Source: SIG565 sp045613385 (GTDB lineage Bacteria > Bacillota > Clostridia > Oscillospirales > Acutalibacteraceae). From it: a stretch of DNA of 64,000 nt. The notes beneath the pieces were generated by a model. The model was not told the origin of the DNA, made no database searches, and saw nothing but the letters and a program-made list of their open reading frames with translations. This document shows positions 1 through 10,600 of this stretch, piece after piece. The translations under genes were made by a program, and so were the position numbers. Numbering within the stretch: position 1 is the first letter of the stretch; each line of letters begins with the position of its first letter. The stretch is from contig JAZLAW010000001.1 in the NCBI GenBank assembly GCA_045613385.1, forward strand, positions 93,635 through 157,634, in the 5' to 3' direction.

Positions 1-148
1 TTACTACAGCCGGGTCCTTTGTGGTATCATAATAACCGATTTCTTCGATAAAACGACCATCACGCGGGAATCTTGAATCAGCAACAACTACACGATAGAA
101 AGGAGCTTTTTTAGCACCCATACGACGAAGTCTGATTTTAACTGCCAT
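1..148 (-). CDS. rpsP: 30S ribosomal protein S16 (partial)
   Basis: Small-subunit ribosomal protein S16, needed for 30S assembly. Only the first 49 codons are present; the gene runs off the left edge of the window. The visible N-terminus reads MAVKIRLRRMGAKK and continues with the FYRVVVADSR and GRFIEEIGYY segments diagnostic of S16. A GGAGGTG ribosome binding site lies just upstream of the ATG. It follows ffh by 47 bases on the same strand, matching the conserved Firmicute order ylxM-ffh-rpsP, so co-transcription is likely. Identification is from sequence motifs; the C-terminus cannot be assessed. Confidence 0.96.
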   Translation of the reverse strand, partial: MAVKIRLRRMGAKKAPFYRVVVADSRFPRDGRFIEEIGYYDTTKDPAVV

Positions 149-195
149 TTAAAACACCTCCAAAAATTATGTTCTATTTTAAAAAGAATGCTCTT

Positions 196-1539
196 TTAAA
201 AACCAAAGTTACCTGGCAGACCGCCTAATCTGCCAAGGGCTTTTTTGCCCTTTTTAGAAGAAAATTGCTTAAACATTTTCTTCATCTGCTCATATTGTTT
301 TATCAATTTGTTAACTTCTTCAACACTCGTTCCCGAACCCGCCGCTATCCTTCTTCTGCGAGAGGCATTAAGAATATCGGGTTTGGCTCGTTCTTTAGCG
401 GTCATCGATGTGATAATTGCTTCTGTACGAAGAATTTGCCTTTCATCAATATCTGCATCTCGAACCTGTTTGTCAAGTCCGGGCATCATAGATAAAATAC
501 TCTTAACAGAGCCCATTTTCTTGATTTGGCGGAACTGATCAAGCAAATCGTTCATATCAAATTTGTTTTCCTGCAAACGCTTTGCAGTTTCTTCCGCTTT
601 TTTCTCATCAATTTCAGATTCAACTTTTTCTATAAGCGATAGCATATCGCCCATACCAAGAATTCTGGATGCCATACGGTCGGGATGGAATTCATCAAGG
701 TCATCCATCTTTTCACCAACACCCGCAAACATAATGGGTTTGCCTGTAACCGCCCTTACTGAAAGAGCCGCACCGCCACGGGTATCACCGTCGAGTTTTG
801 TAAGTATAACACCATCAATTTCAAGTTGTTCATTAAAAGACTTTGCGATATTTACAGAATCCTGACCGACCATTGAGTCAATAACCAACAAAACATTATT
901 AACTTCAACCGCCTGAGTAATTCTTTTTAATTCCGCCATAAGTTCTTCATCGATATGAAGTCGACCCGCGGTATCAAGAATCACAAAATCGTTTCCGTAA
1001 TCACGCGCGTGTTTAACCGCCGCTATGGCAATTTTTTCAGGTTTTTCTTTACCCATTTCAAAAACAGGTACGTTTACACTCTCACCTACAACCTTTAACT
1101 GCTCTATAGCTGCAGGTCGATATATATCACAGGCGACCAACAGCGGTCTATGACCTTGTTGTTTCAAAAATTTAGCCAATTTACCCGAATGTGTAGTTTT
1201 ACCGGAGCCTTGCAAACCGCACATCATAATAATTGTAGGGATTTTTGAAGCGGTTTTAAGTCTCGCCTGCTCACCGCCCATAAGACTAGTCAATTCATCG
1301 CGTACAACCTTAACAACCATTTGCGGTGCTGTAAGGCTTTCCATAATATTCTGGCCAATACATTTTTCGGCAACAGAGCTGGTAAAATCTTTAGCAACTT
1401 TATAATTAACATCCGCTTCTAAAAGAGCCAAACGGACTTCACGCATTGCTTCCTTGACATCGGTTTCAGTCAATTTACCGCGTGAACGCAGACGCTTAAA
1501 GACTGCGGACAGTTTATCGGAAAGATTATCAAACGCCAT
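196..1539 (-). CDS. ffh: Signal recognition particle protein Ffh (SRP54)
   Basis: The GTPase subunit of the signal recognition particle. It binds signal peptides and 4.5S/scRNA and docks with FtsY to deliver nascent membrane proteins. The 447-residue length is normal. Visible parts: N-domain helices (about 1-90), P-loop GLQGSGKTT at 108-116, DTAGR at 189-193, TKLDGDTRGG from about 247, and a methionine-rich M domain from about 300 with the RRRRIAAGSGT RNA-binding segment. It lies 17 bases downstream of ylxM and upstream of rpsP. ftsY, commonly the next gene upstream in Bacillus, is absent here. Confidence 0.98.
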   Translation of the reverse strand: MAFDNLSDKLSAVFKRLRSRGKLTETDVKEAMREVRLALLEADVNYKVAKDFTSSVAEKCIGQNIMESLTAPQMVVKVVRDELTSLMGGEQARLKTASKIPTIIMMCGLQGSGKTTHSGKLAKFLKQQGHRPLLVACDIYRPAAIEQLKVVGESVNVPVFEMGKEKPEKIAIAAVKHARDYGNDFVILDTAGRLHIDEELMAELKRITQAVEVNNVLLVIDSMVGQDSVNIAKSFNEQLEIDGVILTKLDGDTRGGAALSVRAVTGKPIMFAGVGEKMDDLDEFHPDRMASRILGMGDMLSLIEKVESEIDEKKAEETAKRLQENKFDMNDLLDQFRQIKKMGSVKSILSMMPGLDKQVRDADIDERQILRTEAIITSMTAKERAKPDILNASRRRRIAAGSGTSVEEVNKLIKQYEQMKKMFKQFSSKKGKKALGRLGGLPGNFGF

Positions 1540-1556
1540 AATGCACTACCTTTAAA

Positions 1557-1859
1557 TCAAAAATTATCAATAAATCGGAATAACTCTTCAATCGTTTCAG
1601 GATTCTGCTTTGCAATATTACAAAGTCCTTTTAATTTTAAAGTCTTATTATACAGTCCAAGATTTTTTTCAAGTTCTAATAGCTGTTGCTCGGTACGTTT
1701 AACAAAATCACGTACACCCTGTCTTGTGATTCCAAAATTTTCGGCAATTTCGGATAAAGAAAAATCTTCATTATAATAGCAATCAAAAATTTCTCTTTGT
1801 TTATCATTTAAACAGGCGCTATAACAATCAAATAAAAGCGAAATATTTAAGTCTTTCAT
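1557..1859 (-). CDS. ylxM: YlxM/p13-like HTH protein, SRP-associated
   Basis: A 100-residue helix-turn-helix protein of the UPF0122/YlxM family, resembling the region-4 fold of sigma factors. It is almost always found just upstream of ffh, and its relatives have been linked to SRP function. The HTH is visible around residues 28-55 (FSLSEIAENFGITRQGVRDF), followed by an acidic/leucine-rich helix. The conserved position directly before ffh supports the call. Upstream lies a 137-base gap shared with the divergent solute-binding protein gene, which should contain both promoters. Confidence 0.93.
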   Translation of the reverse strand: MKDLNISLLFDCYSACLNDKQREIFDCYYNEDFSLSEIAENFGITRQGVRDFVKRTEQQLLELEKNLGLYNKTLKLKGLCNIAKQNPETIEELFRFIDNF

Positions 1860-1996
1860 ACTTTACTCCGTCTGCAAAGTAAATTACTTTACAGGTGCTA
1901 TTATAACAACTAAAAATTGGTTTGTCAAGTTTTTCTTGAAATATATCGTGTGCTAATCTATAATTATTTTATAAAATAAATTTTTGGGGTAAACAA

Positions 1997-3469
1997 ATGT
2001 TATTATATAAGAGACTTTTAGCTGCTTTGCTTTCATTATTACTGATATTCACTTGTATTGGTTGTTCAGATGAAAATTCATCTGCAATAATCTATTACGG
2101 TGTTGGTGAACCACCAAGAAATATTGACCCACAATGCGCCAGTACAATTACTGAACTCATTATAGTAAGGAATCTTTATGAAGGTCTTATGCGTTCGGAT
2201 GAAAACGGAGATATTGTAAACGGTGTTGCAGAAGCTTATACAAAAGATAATAATACATATACATTTTATTTACGAAAAAACGCAGTATGGAGTGACGGGA
2301 CACCAATAACCTCTGATGATTTTGTTTTTGGTTTTAAACGTGCACTTAACCCCGAAACTAATTCTCCAAATGCTGAATGTCTATTTAGTATCAAAAACGC
2401 AGAAGAAATCAACAAAGGAAATTTATCGGATAACACATTAGGCGTAACTGCAATAGATGCGCACACTTTGAAAATTGAGCTTAATTATGATGATTTGGAC
2501 TTTCTATATACACTGACAACTTCGGCTGCAATGCCCTGTAACCAGGATTTCTTTAACAAATCTATCGGAAAATACGGAATGTCTTTAGATACGGTTTTAT
2601 CAAACGGCTCTTATCGCTTGAAGAAATGGTCAACCGAAGATTTTGCAATGAGAATCGTAAGAAACTCCAAATATGCGGGAGATTTTACTCCAAAAAACTC
2701 TGCTGTGTATTTTTCAAAAAGCAAAGATGAGACTAATATCGAACGTTTAAAGAAAAATTTTGTTGATATTGCAGAAATCGAGACCGAAGACTATTCAAAA
2801 GCACAATTAAGCGGTCTGAATCTCAGCACTGTGGATAACAAAGTCTTACTTTTAGAAATAAACAGAAGTTTCACCAAAAATATGCGTGATGCGTTGGTTT
2901 ATAGTGCGATTTCTGAAGCCGATTTTACAAATTCGCCTATAACATTCAAATATCCAAATACACTTTTCCCCTCTTTTTTTGGTAAAGGTACAGAGAAAAA
3001 GCAGAATATTTACAATCCCCAACTGGCTAAAAGTCTTTTCAGCAACGAAATAAAGCTTTTTGAAGATTACGATTTTCCTTGTGAAACAGTTTATTTTTGC
3101 GGTGATACCAATACAGAAAATTTAGTGAAAAAAGTTGCTTCAAACTGGCAAAAAAATCTTGGCGCCTACGTGAATATATCAGCTGTATCTACTGATAACG
3201 ATGTCAAATATTTTACCGGCACGGAGTACGGCATTGGTATTTATACTGTACAGATTAACGAGAAAAATGAAAAAGAATATCTTAAAAATTTCAGATTAGA
3301 AAATACGTACAGCACAGATGACTTACAGTCATATATTTTTGAAAACAGTTATACCATCCCTATTTGTTTTTACGGCAGCTGTTTTGCAGATACAAAAGAA
3401 CTTCAAGGTTTGAAAATTGATTCTTTTGGTGGCAATATAGATTTTTCGCATGTTATAAAGAAAAAATAA
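1997..3469 (+). CDS. Oligopeptide-binding lipoprotein (SBP family 5)
   Basis: A 490-residue extracellular solute-binding protein of the OppA/DppA class. The N-terminus has a charged start, a hydrophobic stretch and a lipobox ending CIGC (Cys23), so it is predicted to be a lipoprotein on the outer face of the membrane. Family features include GEPPRNIDPQ near 36-45, NLYEGLMRSDENG, the YTFYLRKNAVWSDGTPITSDDFVFGFKR block, and an ANTSAA-type hinge region. No permease or ATPase genes are adjacent, so it is an orphan binding protein that must use transporters encoded elsewhere or act as a peptide sensor. The C-terminal third is more divergent than typical OppA. Substrate is not predictable. Confidence 0.9.
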   Translation: MLLYKRLLAALLSLLLIFTCIGCSDENSSAIIYYGVGEPPRNIDPQCASTITELIIVRNLYEGLMRSDENGDIVNGVAEAYTKDNNTYTFYLRKNAVWSDGTPITSDDFVFGFKRALNPETNSPNAECLFSIKNAEEINKGNLSDNTLGVTAIDAHTLKIELNYDDLDFLYTLTTSAAMPCNQDFFNKSIGKYGMSLDTVLSNGSYRLKKWSTEDFAMRIVRNSKYAGDFTPKNSAVYFSKSKDETNIERLKKNFVDIAEIETEDYSKAQLSGLNLSTVDNKVLLLEINRSFTKNMRDALVYSAISEADFTNSPITFKYPNTLFPSFFGKGTEKKQNIYNPQLAKSLFSNEIKLFEDYDFPCETVYFCGDTNTENLVKKVASNWQKNLGAYVNISAVSTDNDVKYFTGTEYGIGIYTVQINEKNEKEYLKNFRLENTYSTDDLQSYIFENSYTIPICFYGSCFADTKELQGLKIDSFGGNIDFSHVIKKK

Positions 3470-3493
3470 GCAGGTCCTTGGACCCGCTTATTT
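3465..3493. terminator. Bidirectional intrinsic terminator
   Basis: Inverted repeat with arms AATAAGCAGGTCC and GGACCCGCTTATT (one mismatch) around a TT loop, with A and T runs on both sides. It separates the convergent solute-binding lipoprotein gene and murC. Confidence 0.85.
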
Positions 3494-4866
3494 TACTTAA
3501 GTCTATCAATAATTATATGAGCCGCCTTATAAATATCTCCGCCACCCATAGTAATAACCAACTCGCCGTTTTCGGCACTATCGATAACCTCATCTGCGAC
3601 CTGTTCAAATGTCTGAACACATATGCAGTTATCGAGGCCTTCCGCAATATTCTCGGATGATATACCGTAGGTATTAACTTCTCTAGAGCCCATTATAGGC
3701 ATTAAAATAACCTTATCGGCAATTTTTAGAGCTTTAATGAACTCATCCAGCAAAAGAGCTGTACGCGAAAATGTAAACGGTTGGAAAACTGCGGTCACTT
3801 TTTTATAATCCAGAGATTTTGCGGCGGTAAGAGTTGCTTCAATTTCGGTGGGATGATGTGCGTAATCATCAGCCAGAACAAATTTATCAAACTCTCCTAA
3901 AAACTCAAATCTTCTTCCGGCACCCGTAAATTGTTCGAGAGCCTTTTTTATGCCTTCGGCAGATATAGAATGATAATCTGCCACCGCTATTGCCGCAAGA
4001 GCATTTAGCACATTGTGACGACCCGGCACACGCATTTCTATATTGATGAGTGGTTTTTTATCTTTGAATACATCAAATTTAAAGCCATATTTTGATGCGG
4101 AAATATTATCCGCATAATACATATTTTTCTCATTAAATCCAAATGTTATGATTTTGCCATCAAAATTCTCGGTTGTACTCATAACAAGTTTATCATCACC
4201 ATTAACAAATGCAACTTTTGACATTGTTATGAACTTCTTAAAAGACAACACAAGATTATCCATTGTCTTAAAATAATCAAGGTGGTCATTATCAATATTT
4301 AAAAGCACCGAAATATCGGGCGACAACTGAAGGAATGTGTCCACAAACTCACACGCTTCGCAAATCATATTTTCCGATGAGCCCGAAATCCCGTTGGAGT
4401 TGATTAGCGGTAGCTTACCACCTATTACTGCGGTGGGGTCCATATTGTTTAGTATAAATATCTGAGTAAGCATTGAAGTTGTCGTTGTTTTACCGTGAGT
4501 TCCGCATATACCGATAACATTATCAAAGCATCTTGTTAGTGCGCCCAAAAGATGAGAACGTTCCATAGTAGGTATGTTATTTTCTCTGGCAAAAACCAAT
4601 TCGGGATTATCACTTGAAATAGCAGCAGAATATACTATAAGTTCTGCATCCCGAACATTATCAGCGCTATGTCCCATAAATACTTTTATACCTAATTTCT
4701 CAACTCTCTTTAACGGGTCGCTTACATTATTATCTGAACCGGTAAGTATATACCCTTTACTATGCAAAATCTCGGCCAAAGGGCACATACCCGAGCCGCC
4801 GATACCTATCATATGAATTCTCTTTACATTATTTATTATTTTATCTTCTTGACAAACTAATTTCAT
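3493..4866 (-). CDS. murC: UDP-N-acetylmuramate--L-alanine ligase MurC
   Basis: Cytoplasmic Mur ligase adding L-alanine to UDP-MurNAc, the first amino acid of the peptidoglycan stem peptide. The 457-residue protein shows the N-terminal nucleotide-sugar motif GIGGSGM at 21-27, the ATP-binding GTHGKTTTT at 122-130, the central EACE...D region, the NIDNDHLDYF magnesium/substrate motif, and the C-terminal DDYAHHPTEI motif typical of MurC. A GGGGA ribosome site precedes the ATG. It is a monocistronic gene divergent from cca and outside a dcw cluster. Confidence 0.97.
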   Translation of the reverse strand: MKLVCQEDKIINNVKRIHMIGIGGSGMCPLAEILHSKGYILTGSDNNVSDPLKRVEKLGIKVFMGHSADNVRDAELIVYSAAISSDNPELVFARENNIPTMERSHLLGALTRCFDNVIGICGTHGKTTTTSMLTQIFILNNMDPTAVIGGKLPLINSNGISGSSENMICEACEFVDTFLQLSPDISVLLNIDNDHLDYFKTMDNLVLSFKKFITMSKVAFVNGDDKLVMSTTENFDGKIITFGFNEKNMYYADNISASKYGFKFDVFKDKKPLINIEMRVPGRHNVLNALAAIAVADYHSISAEGIKKALEQFTGAGRRFEFLGEFDKFVLADDYAHHPTEIEATLTAAKSLDYKKVTAVFQPFTFSRTALLLDEFIKALKIADKVILMPIMGSREVNTYGISSENIAEGLDNCICVQTFEQVADEVIDSAENGELVITMGGGDIYKAAHIIIDRLK

Positions 4867-4951
4867 AAAAAAGTCCCCTATAATTTTTTACATTTCTATT
4901 ATATTGCATTTAATGGAAAAAATAAACAATAAATTTTAAGGAAGTGAAAAA

Positions 4952-6136
4952 ATGTTAAATCTCCCAAATTATATCCTATATGTCTTGGATACCCTTGAAA
5001 GCGCCGGATATGAAGCTTACGTTGTCGGCGGCGCTGTCAGAGATATGCTTATGGAACAAGTTCCAAATGATTTTGACATAACCACTTCCTGTCCACCTGA
5101 AATAGTTTGCGACCTTTTTGAAAAAACCATTAAGACAGGTTTCCAGCACGGTACGGTGACTGTAATTGCGGATGGTAAACCTATAGAGATAACAACATTC
5201 CGCGAAGATATCGGTTATTCAAATTTCCGAAAACCCGATAGTGTAAAATTCGGCAATAATCTGCATGAAGATTTAAAACGGAGAGATTTTACCATTAATG
5301 CTATATCATTATCAAGAAATTTTGAAATAAAGGATATTTTTGAAGGCATAAAAGATATCAAAAACAAAACAATACGTGCCATTGGAAATCCCGATGAAAG
5401 ATTTACAGAAGATGCTCTCAGAATTTTACGTGCTTTTCGCTTTTCCGCAAAATTAGGTTTCAAAATTGAAGAATCGACATATAACTCAGCGATAAAAAAT
5501 GCATTTCTCCTACAAAACATAAGCCGTGAAAGAATTTTTTCAGAATTTTCTCAAATTCTGATTTCGGATAACCCCGAACACGTTGAACCTTTAATTAACT
5601 GCGGTGCATTAAATTTTATCGGTGTAAAAAACTCTCAAAATCTGAAACTTTTACAAAGGCTGCCGAAAAGACTGGATATACGCTTTTTTACCTTCTGCTT
5701 ATTGTCTAATTCTGATAGCAAAGCTCTATCAACACACCTTAAAACAAATAAAAAACTGTTTAAATATTGTGAGTTGATGAAAAAGCTACACTCTCAAGAA
5801 TTTTCTCTTGAACGAACAAATATTAAAAGGTTTCTTAATTTATCAAATCAAGAAATTTTCACCGACTTCTTACTGATTAAACAAGCAACTGAAAATATTG
5901 CTATACAGGACATCCTTAATACTGTAAACAATATAATCGTACTAAATGAACCCTATAAAATCTCCGATTTAACAATCAGCGGTAACGATATTCTGGCACT
6001 CGGTTGCTCTCCTGAAAGAGTCGGCACCGTCCTTAATTACTTGTTATCGGTCGTAATGCACGATGCTAACAAAAATGACAAAGATATATTAATTTCCCTA
6101 GCAGTTGCTTTTTTAAAAAACAAATTCACACTATAA
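4952..6136 (+). CDS. cca: CCA tRNA nucleotidyltransferase
   Basis: Adds or repairs the 3' CCA end of tRNAs. The 394-residue class II nucleotidyltransferase carries GGAVRD at 26-31, the catalytic DFD at 40-42, RRDFTINA at 110-117 and RILRAFRF near 157 for ATP/CTP selection. The C-terminal helical region is present, but I see no clear HD phosphohydrolase motif. The ribosome site is AAGGAAGTG before the ATG. The gene ends in its own terminator just before dpaA, so the downstream sporulation genes need a separate promoter. Confidence 0.95.
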   Translation: MLNLPNYILYVLDTLESAGYEAYVVGGAVRDMLMEQVPNDFDITTSCPPEIVCDLFEKTIKTGFQHGTVTVIADGKPIEITTFREDIGYSNFRKPDSVKFGNNLHEDLKRRDFTINAISLSRNFEIKDIFEGIKDIKNKTIRAIGNPDERFTEDALRILRAFRFSAKLGFKIEESTYNSAIKNAFLLQNISRERIFSEFSQILISDNPEHVEPLINCGALNFIGVKNSQNLKLLQRLPKRLDIRFFTFCLLSNSDSKALSTHLKTNKKLFKYCELMKKLHSQEFSLERTNIKRFLNLSNQEIFTDFLLIKQATENIAIQDILNTVNNIIVLNEPYKISDLTISGNDILALGCSPERVGTVLNYLLSVVMHDANKNDKDILISLAVAFLKNKFTL

Positions 6137-6142
6137 AAATTA

Positions 6143-6181
6143 CGCCATAAAATGTATTAAAGCATTTTATGGTGTTTTTTT
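6143..6181 (+). terminator. Intrinsic terminator after cca
   Basis: The stem pairs CGCCATAAAATG with CATTTTATGGTG (one G-T pair) and is followed by a run of seven T. The T run ends only a few bases before the dpaA ribosome site. Confidence 0.88.
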
Positions 6182-6191
6182 GAGGTGTTTT

Positions 6192-6986
6192 ATGAAGATT
6201 ATTATGATAGGCGGAGATAAACGCCAAAACAAAATCAAAAAGAATCTTGAACAGTCGGGCCACTTTGTTTATCATATAGTACGAAACAGTGACCTTAATA
6301 TTGACTTTAAAGATTATAATGCAGTTATTTTCCCTCTGCCTACTACACGTGACGGTGTATTTGTCAACAATCAACTCAATGACGAAAAAATTAAAATATG
6401 CGATATTACTGCAAAAATCGGTAACCAAATCGTTTTGTGCGGCAACTATACCTTTCCCGATTTTGATTTTATTGATTATGGAAAAGATGAATCAACCGCA
6501 ATACTTAATGCTGTACCTACGGCTGAAGGCGCTATTGCACTGGCAATACAAAACACACCTTTTACTTTATGGAAGAGTAATTGCTTAGTTGTGGGTAACG
6601 GAAAAATCGGTAAAGTTTTGTCACATCTGCTTAAATCGTTTTCTGCAGATGTCACGGTAAGTGCCAGACGCGATACCGATTTTGCTTATATTGAATCTTT
6701 TGGTATACACCATATTGCTACAGAACAGTTGGAAAAATACACCGAAAACTTTGACATAATATTCAATACAGTCGATGCTCCTGTAATAACCGAAAATGCA
6801 CTAAAAAATTGCAAGAAAAGTTGTCTGCTTATAGAGTTGGCTTCCCACCCGTTTGGGATTGATTTTAAAGCTGCAGATAACTTAGGGCTCAAAGTAATTA
6901 TGGCACCGGGGCTTCCCGGTAAAACGGCACCGGATACTGCCGCAGATATTTTGACAAAAGTTATAGTTAAAAACCTAAAATACTAA
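6192..6986 (+). CDS. dpaA: Dipicolinate synthase subunit A
   Basis: NAD(P)-binding subunit of dipicolinate synthase (SpoVFA), which makes dipicolinic acid in the mother cell during sporulation for storage in the spore core. The 264-residue protein has an N-terminal IIMIGGDKRQ motif, LPTTRDG near the substrate site, a Rossmann motif VVGNGKIGK, and the DpaA-specific C-terminal APGLPGKTAPDTAADI. I chose the ATG at 6192 because GAGGTG is correctly spaced before it; an in-frame TTG 12 bases earlier would sit on the ribosome site. dpaB follows after 23 bases, forming the usual dpaAB operon. Confidence 0.95.
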   Translation: MKIIMIGGDKRQNKIKKNLEQSGHFVYHIVRNSDLNIDFKDYNAVIFPLPTTRDGVFVNNQLNDEKIKICDITAKIGNQIVLCGNYTFPDFDFIDYGKDESTAILNAVPTAEGAIALAIQNTPFTLWKSNCLVVGNGKIGKVLSHLLKSFSADVTVSARRDTDFAYIESFGIHHIATEQLEKYTENFDIIFNTVDAPVITENALKNCKKSCLLIELASHPFGIDFKAADNLGLKVIMAPGLPGKTAPDTAADILTKVIVKNLKY

Positions 6987-7009
6987 CAAACTCAGAAACG
7001 GTGATTATT

Positions 7010-7585
7010 ATGGATGGTCTTACTGCGGGATTTGCGGTTTGCGGTTCCTTTTGTACAATAAAAGAATCTATTTCGCAAATATCCGTCTTAAAAGATATGG
7101 GGTTTAAAATCATACCGATATTGTCTGATACGGTTTATAATACCGATAACAGATTTAATAACGCAAAAGATTTAATAGAAAAAATTGAAACAACAACTGA
7201 TAATAAAATCATTCATACCATTACCGGAGCCGAACCTATTGGTCCTAAAAAACTGCTTGATATTTTGATAATTTCCCCTTGTACGGGTAATACACTTGCG
7301 AAATTGGCAAACGGTATTACAGATACGTCGGTAACAATGGCGGCGAAAGCACATCTCAGAAACAATCGTCCGATTGTGATAGCTATCGCAACAAATGATG
7401 CTTTGGGCGCTTCTGCGATTAATATAGGCAAACTGCTTAACACAAAAAATATTTATTTTGTACCCTTCGGGCAAGATGACCCTTACGGAAAAAACAATTC
7501 CCTTATTTCTGATTTTAAGCAAATTCCCGAAACCGTTAAATCAGCCCTCGCGGGTAAACAGTTGCAACCTATTTTATTGAAATAA
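7010..7585 (+). CDS. dpaB: Dipicolinate synthase subunit B
   Basis: Flavoprotein-fold subunit of dipicolinate synthase (SpoVFB), partner of DpaA in converting the lysine-pathway precursor to dipicolinate. About 191 residues. Visible motifs are GFAVCGSFCTI at the N-terminus, IISPCTGNTLAKLANGITDT, and KAHLRNNRPIVIAIATNDALGA, all characteristic of the family. The ATG at 7010 fits the GGTGAT ribosome site better than the in-frame GTG at 7001. It is the last gene of the dpaAB pair and ends at a hairpin terminator shared with addA. Confidence 0.95.
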   Translation: MDGLTAGFAVCGSFCTIKESISQISVLKDMGFKIIPILSDTVYNTDNRFNNAKDLIEKIETTTDNKIIHTITGAEPIGPKKLLDILIISPCTGNTLAKLANGITDTSVTMAAKAHLRNNRPIVIAIATNDALGASAINIGKLLNTKNIYFVPFGQDDPYGKNNSLISDFKQIPETVKSALAGKQLQPILLK

Positions 7586-7588
7586 TTA

Positions 7589-7620
7589 AAAGGCATAACG
7601 ATCATTCGTTATGCCTTCTT
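7589..7620. terminator. Bidirectional terminator between dpaB and addA
   Basis: Perfect 11-base arms AAGGCATAACG and CGTTATGCCTT around a short loop, lying between convergent genes. It ends directly at the addA stop codon. Confidence 0.82.
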
Positions 7621-7622
7621 AA

Positions 7623-10600
7623 CTATATTTCGATTCCCCGAGAAAGTGCAAATGAATAAATGACTTTTTGCTTAATTGGTCTGCAAAGAATTTTTTCACA
7701 AGCCAAAGCGTAAATCTCAAGTTGTTTCGAATATGCTTCTACTAAAGAATTTTCATCATTTACCCGGTCTGTTTTAAAATCGACAACCACAATTCCGTCT
7801 TCTTCTACAAAGACACAATCGACACTGCCTTGAACAACAATTTTTTCATCCGCGATACTTTCATCCAGCCCATCTTTAAGTTTACCTGCGGAAAGTTCTG
7901 TTAAAAATCTCATTTCCCTTTCGATCTTTAAAGATTTTTCCATCCTTGCGAACAAATCACTATTGAAAAATTGCCCAACAGCTTTCAAATCAATGGCATT
8001 TTTTTCTGATTCAGTTATAAATTCCCATTCGTACAATCTCTCGATTTCGGCAGATAAATCTTGCTTTGCGTTTGCAAAATCTGCAAACTGCATAAATCTA
8101 TGTGTTGCCGTTCCACGCGCCGCGGGAGTAAGACCGCCCTTCGACATAAAGGCAGGTTTTGATGTAAAACTATAGTCTTTCTCATCTGCTTTATGGGCAA
8201 TTACGGCAACCGAACTTTTAGATTCAATATCTTTAAGTGCTTCAAACGGATAGATGTATTGTATATTTTTCTTTATCAAATCACCAATTTTTTGGTCGGC
8301 CGCAAACGTATCTTCACAATTAACAGAAACAGTACTGTCGGCTTTACAACCATCAAATTGATGATAGGAAATATCATAATTTCCTAAATCGGATAACGAT
8401 TCTTCAGGTGTTTCTCCCTTGAGAATAAATTCTTGAAGTGACTTATCTCCCATAAGTGCAAAACATATCATATCCGAATAGGAATTAAAGTTAGTAGCAA
8501 AATTCCGATATTCTTCATATGTTTTAGCATTAGTAGCAGAAACAGAATAATATTTTGCCCAATTTAAAACATCCTTATCCGTAACGAAGATGCACAACTG
8601 CTCTTTTGCGCGTGTTAGGGCAACATACAAAAGGCGCATTTCTTCATCCAGCTGTTCTTTTCTTGCTGCGGCAGAAATTATATTTCGTGTAATCGAAGAT
8701 TTCTGAATACCACTCTCTTCATCATTAATCTTAAATGAAACACCTATATCTGCGCTTATTAAAAGTTTATCGGAAGAATCTCTGGAGCTGAAATTGGAAG
8801 TGGTATCAGCTAAAATGCAAACCGGGAACTGCAAACCTTTTGATGAATGTATCGTCATAAGATTAACCGAATCACTTTCTGTCGCCGCCTGTGCTCCAAA
8901 TCCCTTTTCAGACAGTTTATTTACAAACCTATAGAAATTCTCAATGCGTTTTGAAAATCCGTTATTATCATATTGCAAGGCAATATTTTGCAATAACAAC
9001 AGATTTTTACATCGTAATTCACCATCCGGTAACAGTGAGATAATATTAAGCATTTCGGTATTTTGCAAAATGTATGAAACGGTTTCAGAAATTCCACTCG
9101 CCGAAAAAATAAAACGGAGTTTTTTAATAGAATTTAAAAAGTCTGCTGCCTTTTTATTACCTGTTTCTGCAGATTTCGTAACGGCAGTAATTAAATTGGA
9201 TTTCTTATGAGAAACACGTATATTTGCCATCTCTTCCGCCGAAAATGCAAACAACGGAGACATCATAACCGACGCTAATGATATATCACGTGTAGGGTTT
9301 TCGATGATTTCGAGTAACGCGAATATAATACGTATTTCTGTTGTGTCAATAAAATCTGTGGCATTTAATAAAACAGGTATTCCGTTTTTTCTCAAAACTT
9401 CTGCATATGCAACACCGTTTTTTGCAATATTTCTGAAAAGCACTGTAAAATCACTATATCTTGGTTTCCTGAGTTCACCGGTTACGCTATCAGTGACCGT
9501 GCTATTCTCCATATATTCTCTGATGTACCGTGCAATATATGTTGCTTCTGCCACGACTTTATCGCTTGATGAATCTGTATTTATAAATTTAATATCAGTA
9601 CAAAAGCCATCCTTTTCAGGATATGTGGCAGAAGGATTTAAAACTTCTTCTTGGTTATATTCAACAGAACTCAGTTTTCCGTTCATAAATGTTGTAAACA
9701 AACAGTTTACAAACTGACAAATCGATGCACGGCTACGGAAATTATTAGATAAAATGATTTTCCTTAAATCATTTTCTCTGGCAGAATTGATAGGAATGTA
9801 TTTCTGCTTTTTGTTTAAAAAATTATTTGGATTTGCACCACGAAAACGATAGATACTCTGCTTAATATCTCCAACTATGAAAATATTTTTCTCATCATCG
9901 GATAATAAAGAAAAAAGTAAATCTTGCATATCGTTTGTATCCTGAAATTCATCAACAAGAACTTCATCATAACGCGCAATAACTTCTTTCAAATATTGAG
10001 TTTTGATAATTTTCCCATCTACATATTCGCACAACAGCTTTAATGCAAAATGTGTAGAATCGGAAAAAGTCATAATATTTTTTGAGCGCCTCAACTCATC
10101 AAATTTGTCCATATATTTGATTGTCAAACCAATAAGCTCGTTCACCAGAATATACATCATATCAAAATCTGATTTAAGCGCAGTAAAGTCATCCGAAAAT
10201 ATTTCGGACAATCTGTTGACGGCCGATTTTGCCTCATCCTTTAATGCTTTAACGCTGTATACAAGCGGAGAGTCTGCAAAACCACGCGGTGTATTAAGTC
10301 GGTCTGTTGTAAAGCTATTAATTAGAGAATAAACCTTTTCCCAATTTTTTTCTTCGCAATACTTGACAATTACCATCAGATCTTCCGCACATTTTACAAG
10401 TACAGGTGCATACTTTTCGAGAACCGTTGGATACAACTTCAGTTCTTCGGTAGCTGCAATCAGATTTTTTGCATGGGCCGTTAATTCATCCTTTGTCAGC
10501 TTAAAAGCCTTATCAACTAAATCATCAAAAAAATCCGCATCGAGTGATTTTTTCTGTTGCTCCAGCAACCACGCTCTCGGGAATGGCATATTCTGACTGA

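Noticed and set aside
245..865. Plus-strand open frames across ffh
   Set aside because: Antisense shadows of a strongly conserved gene; no ribosome sites.
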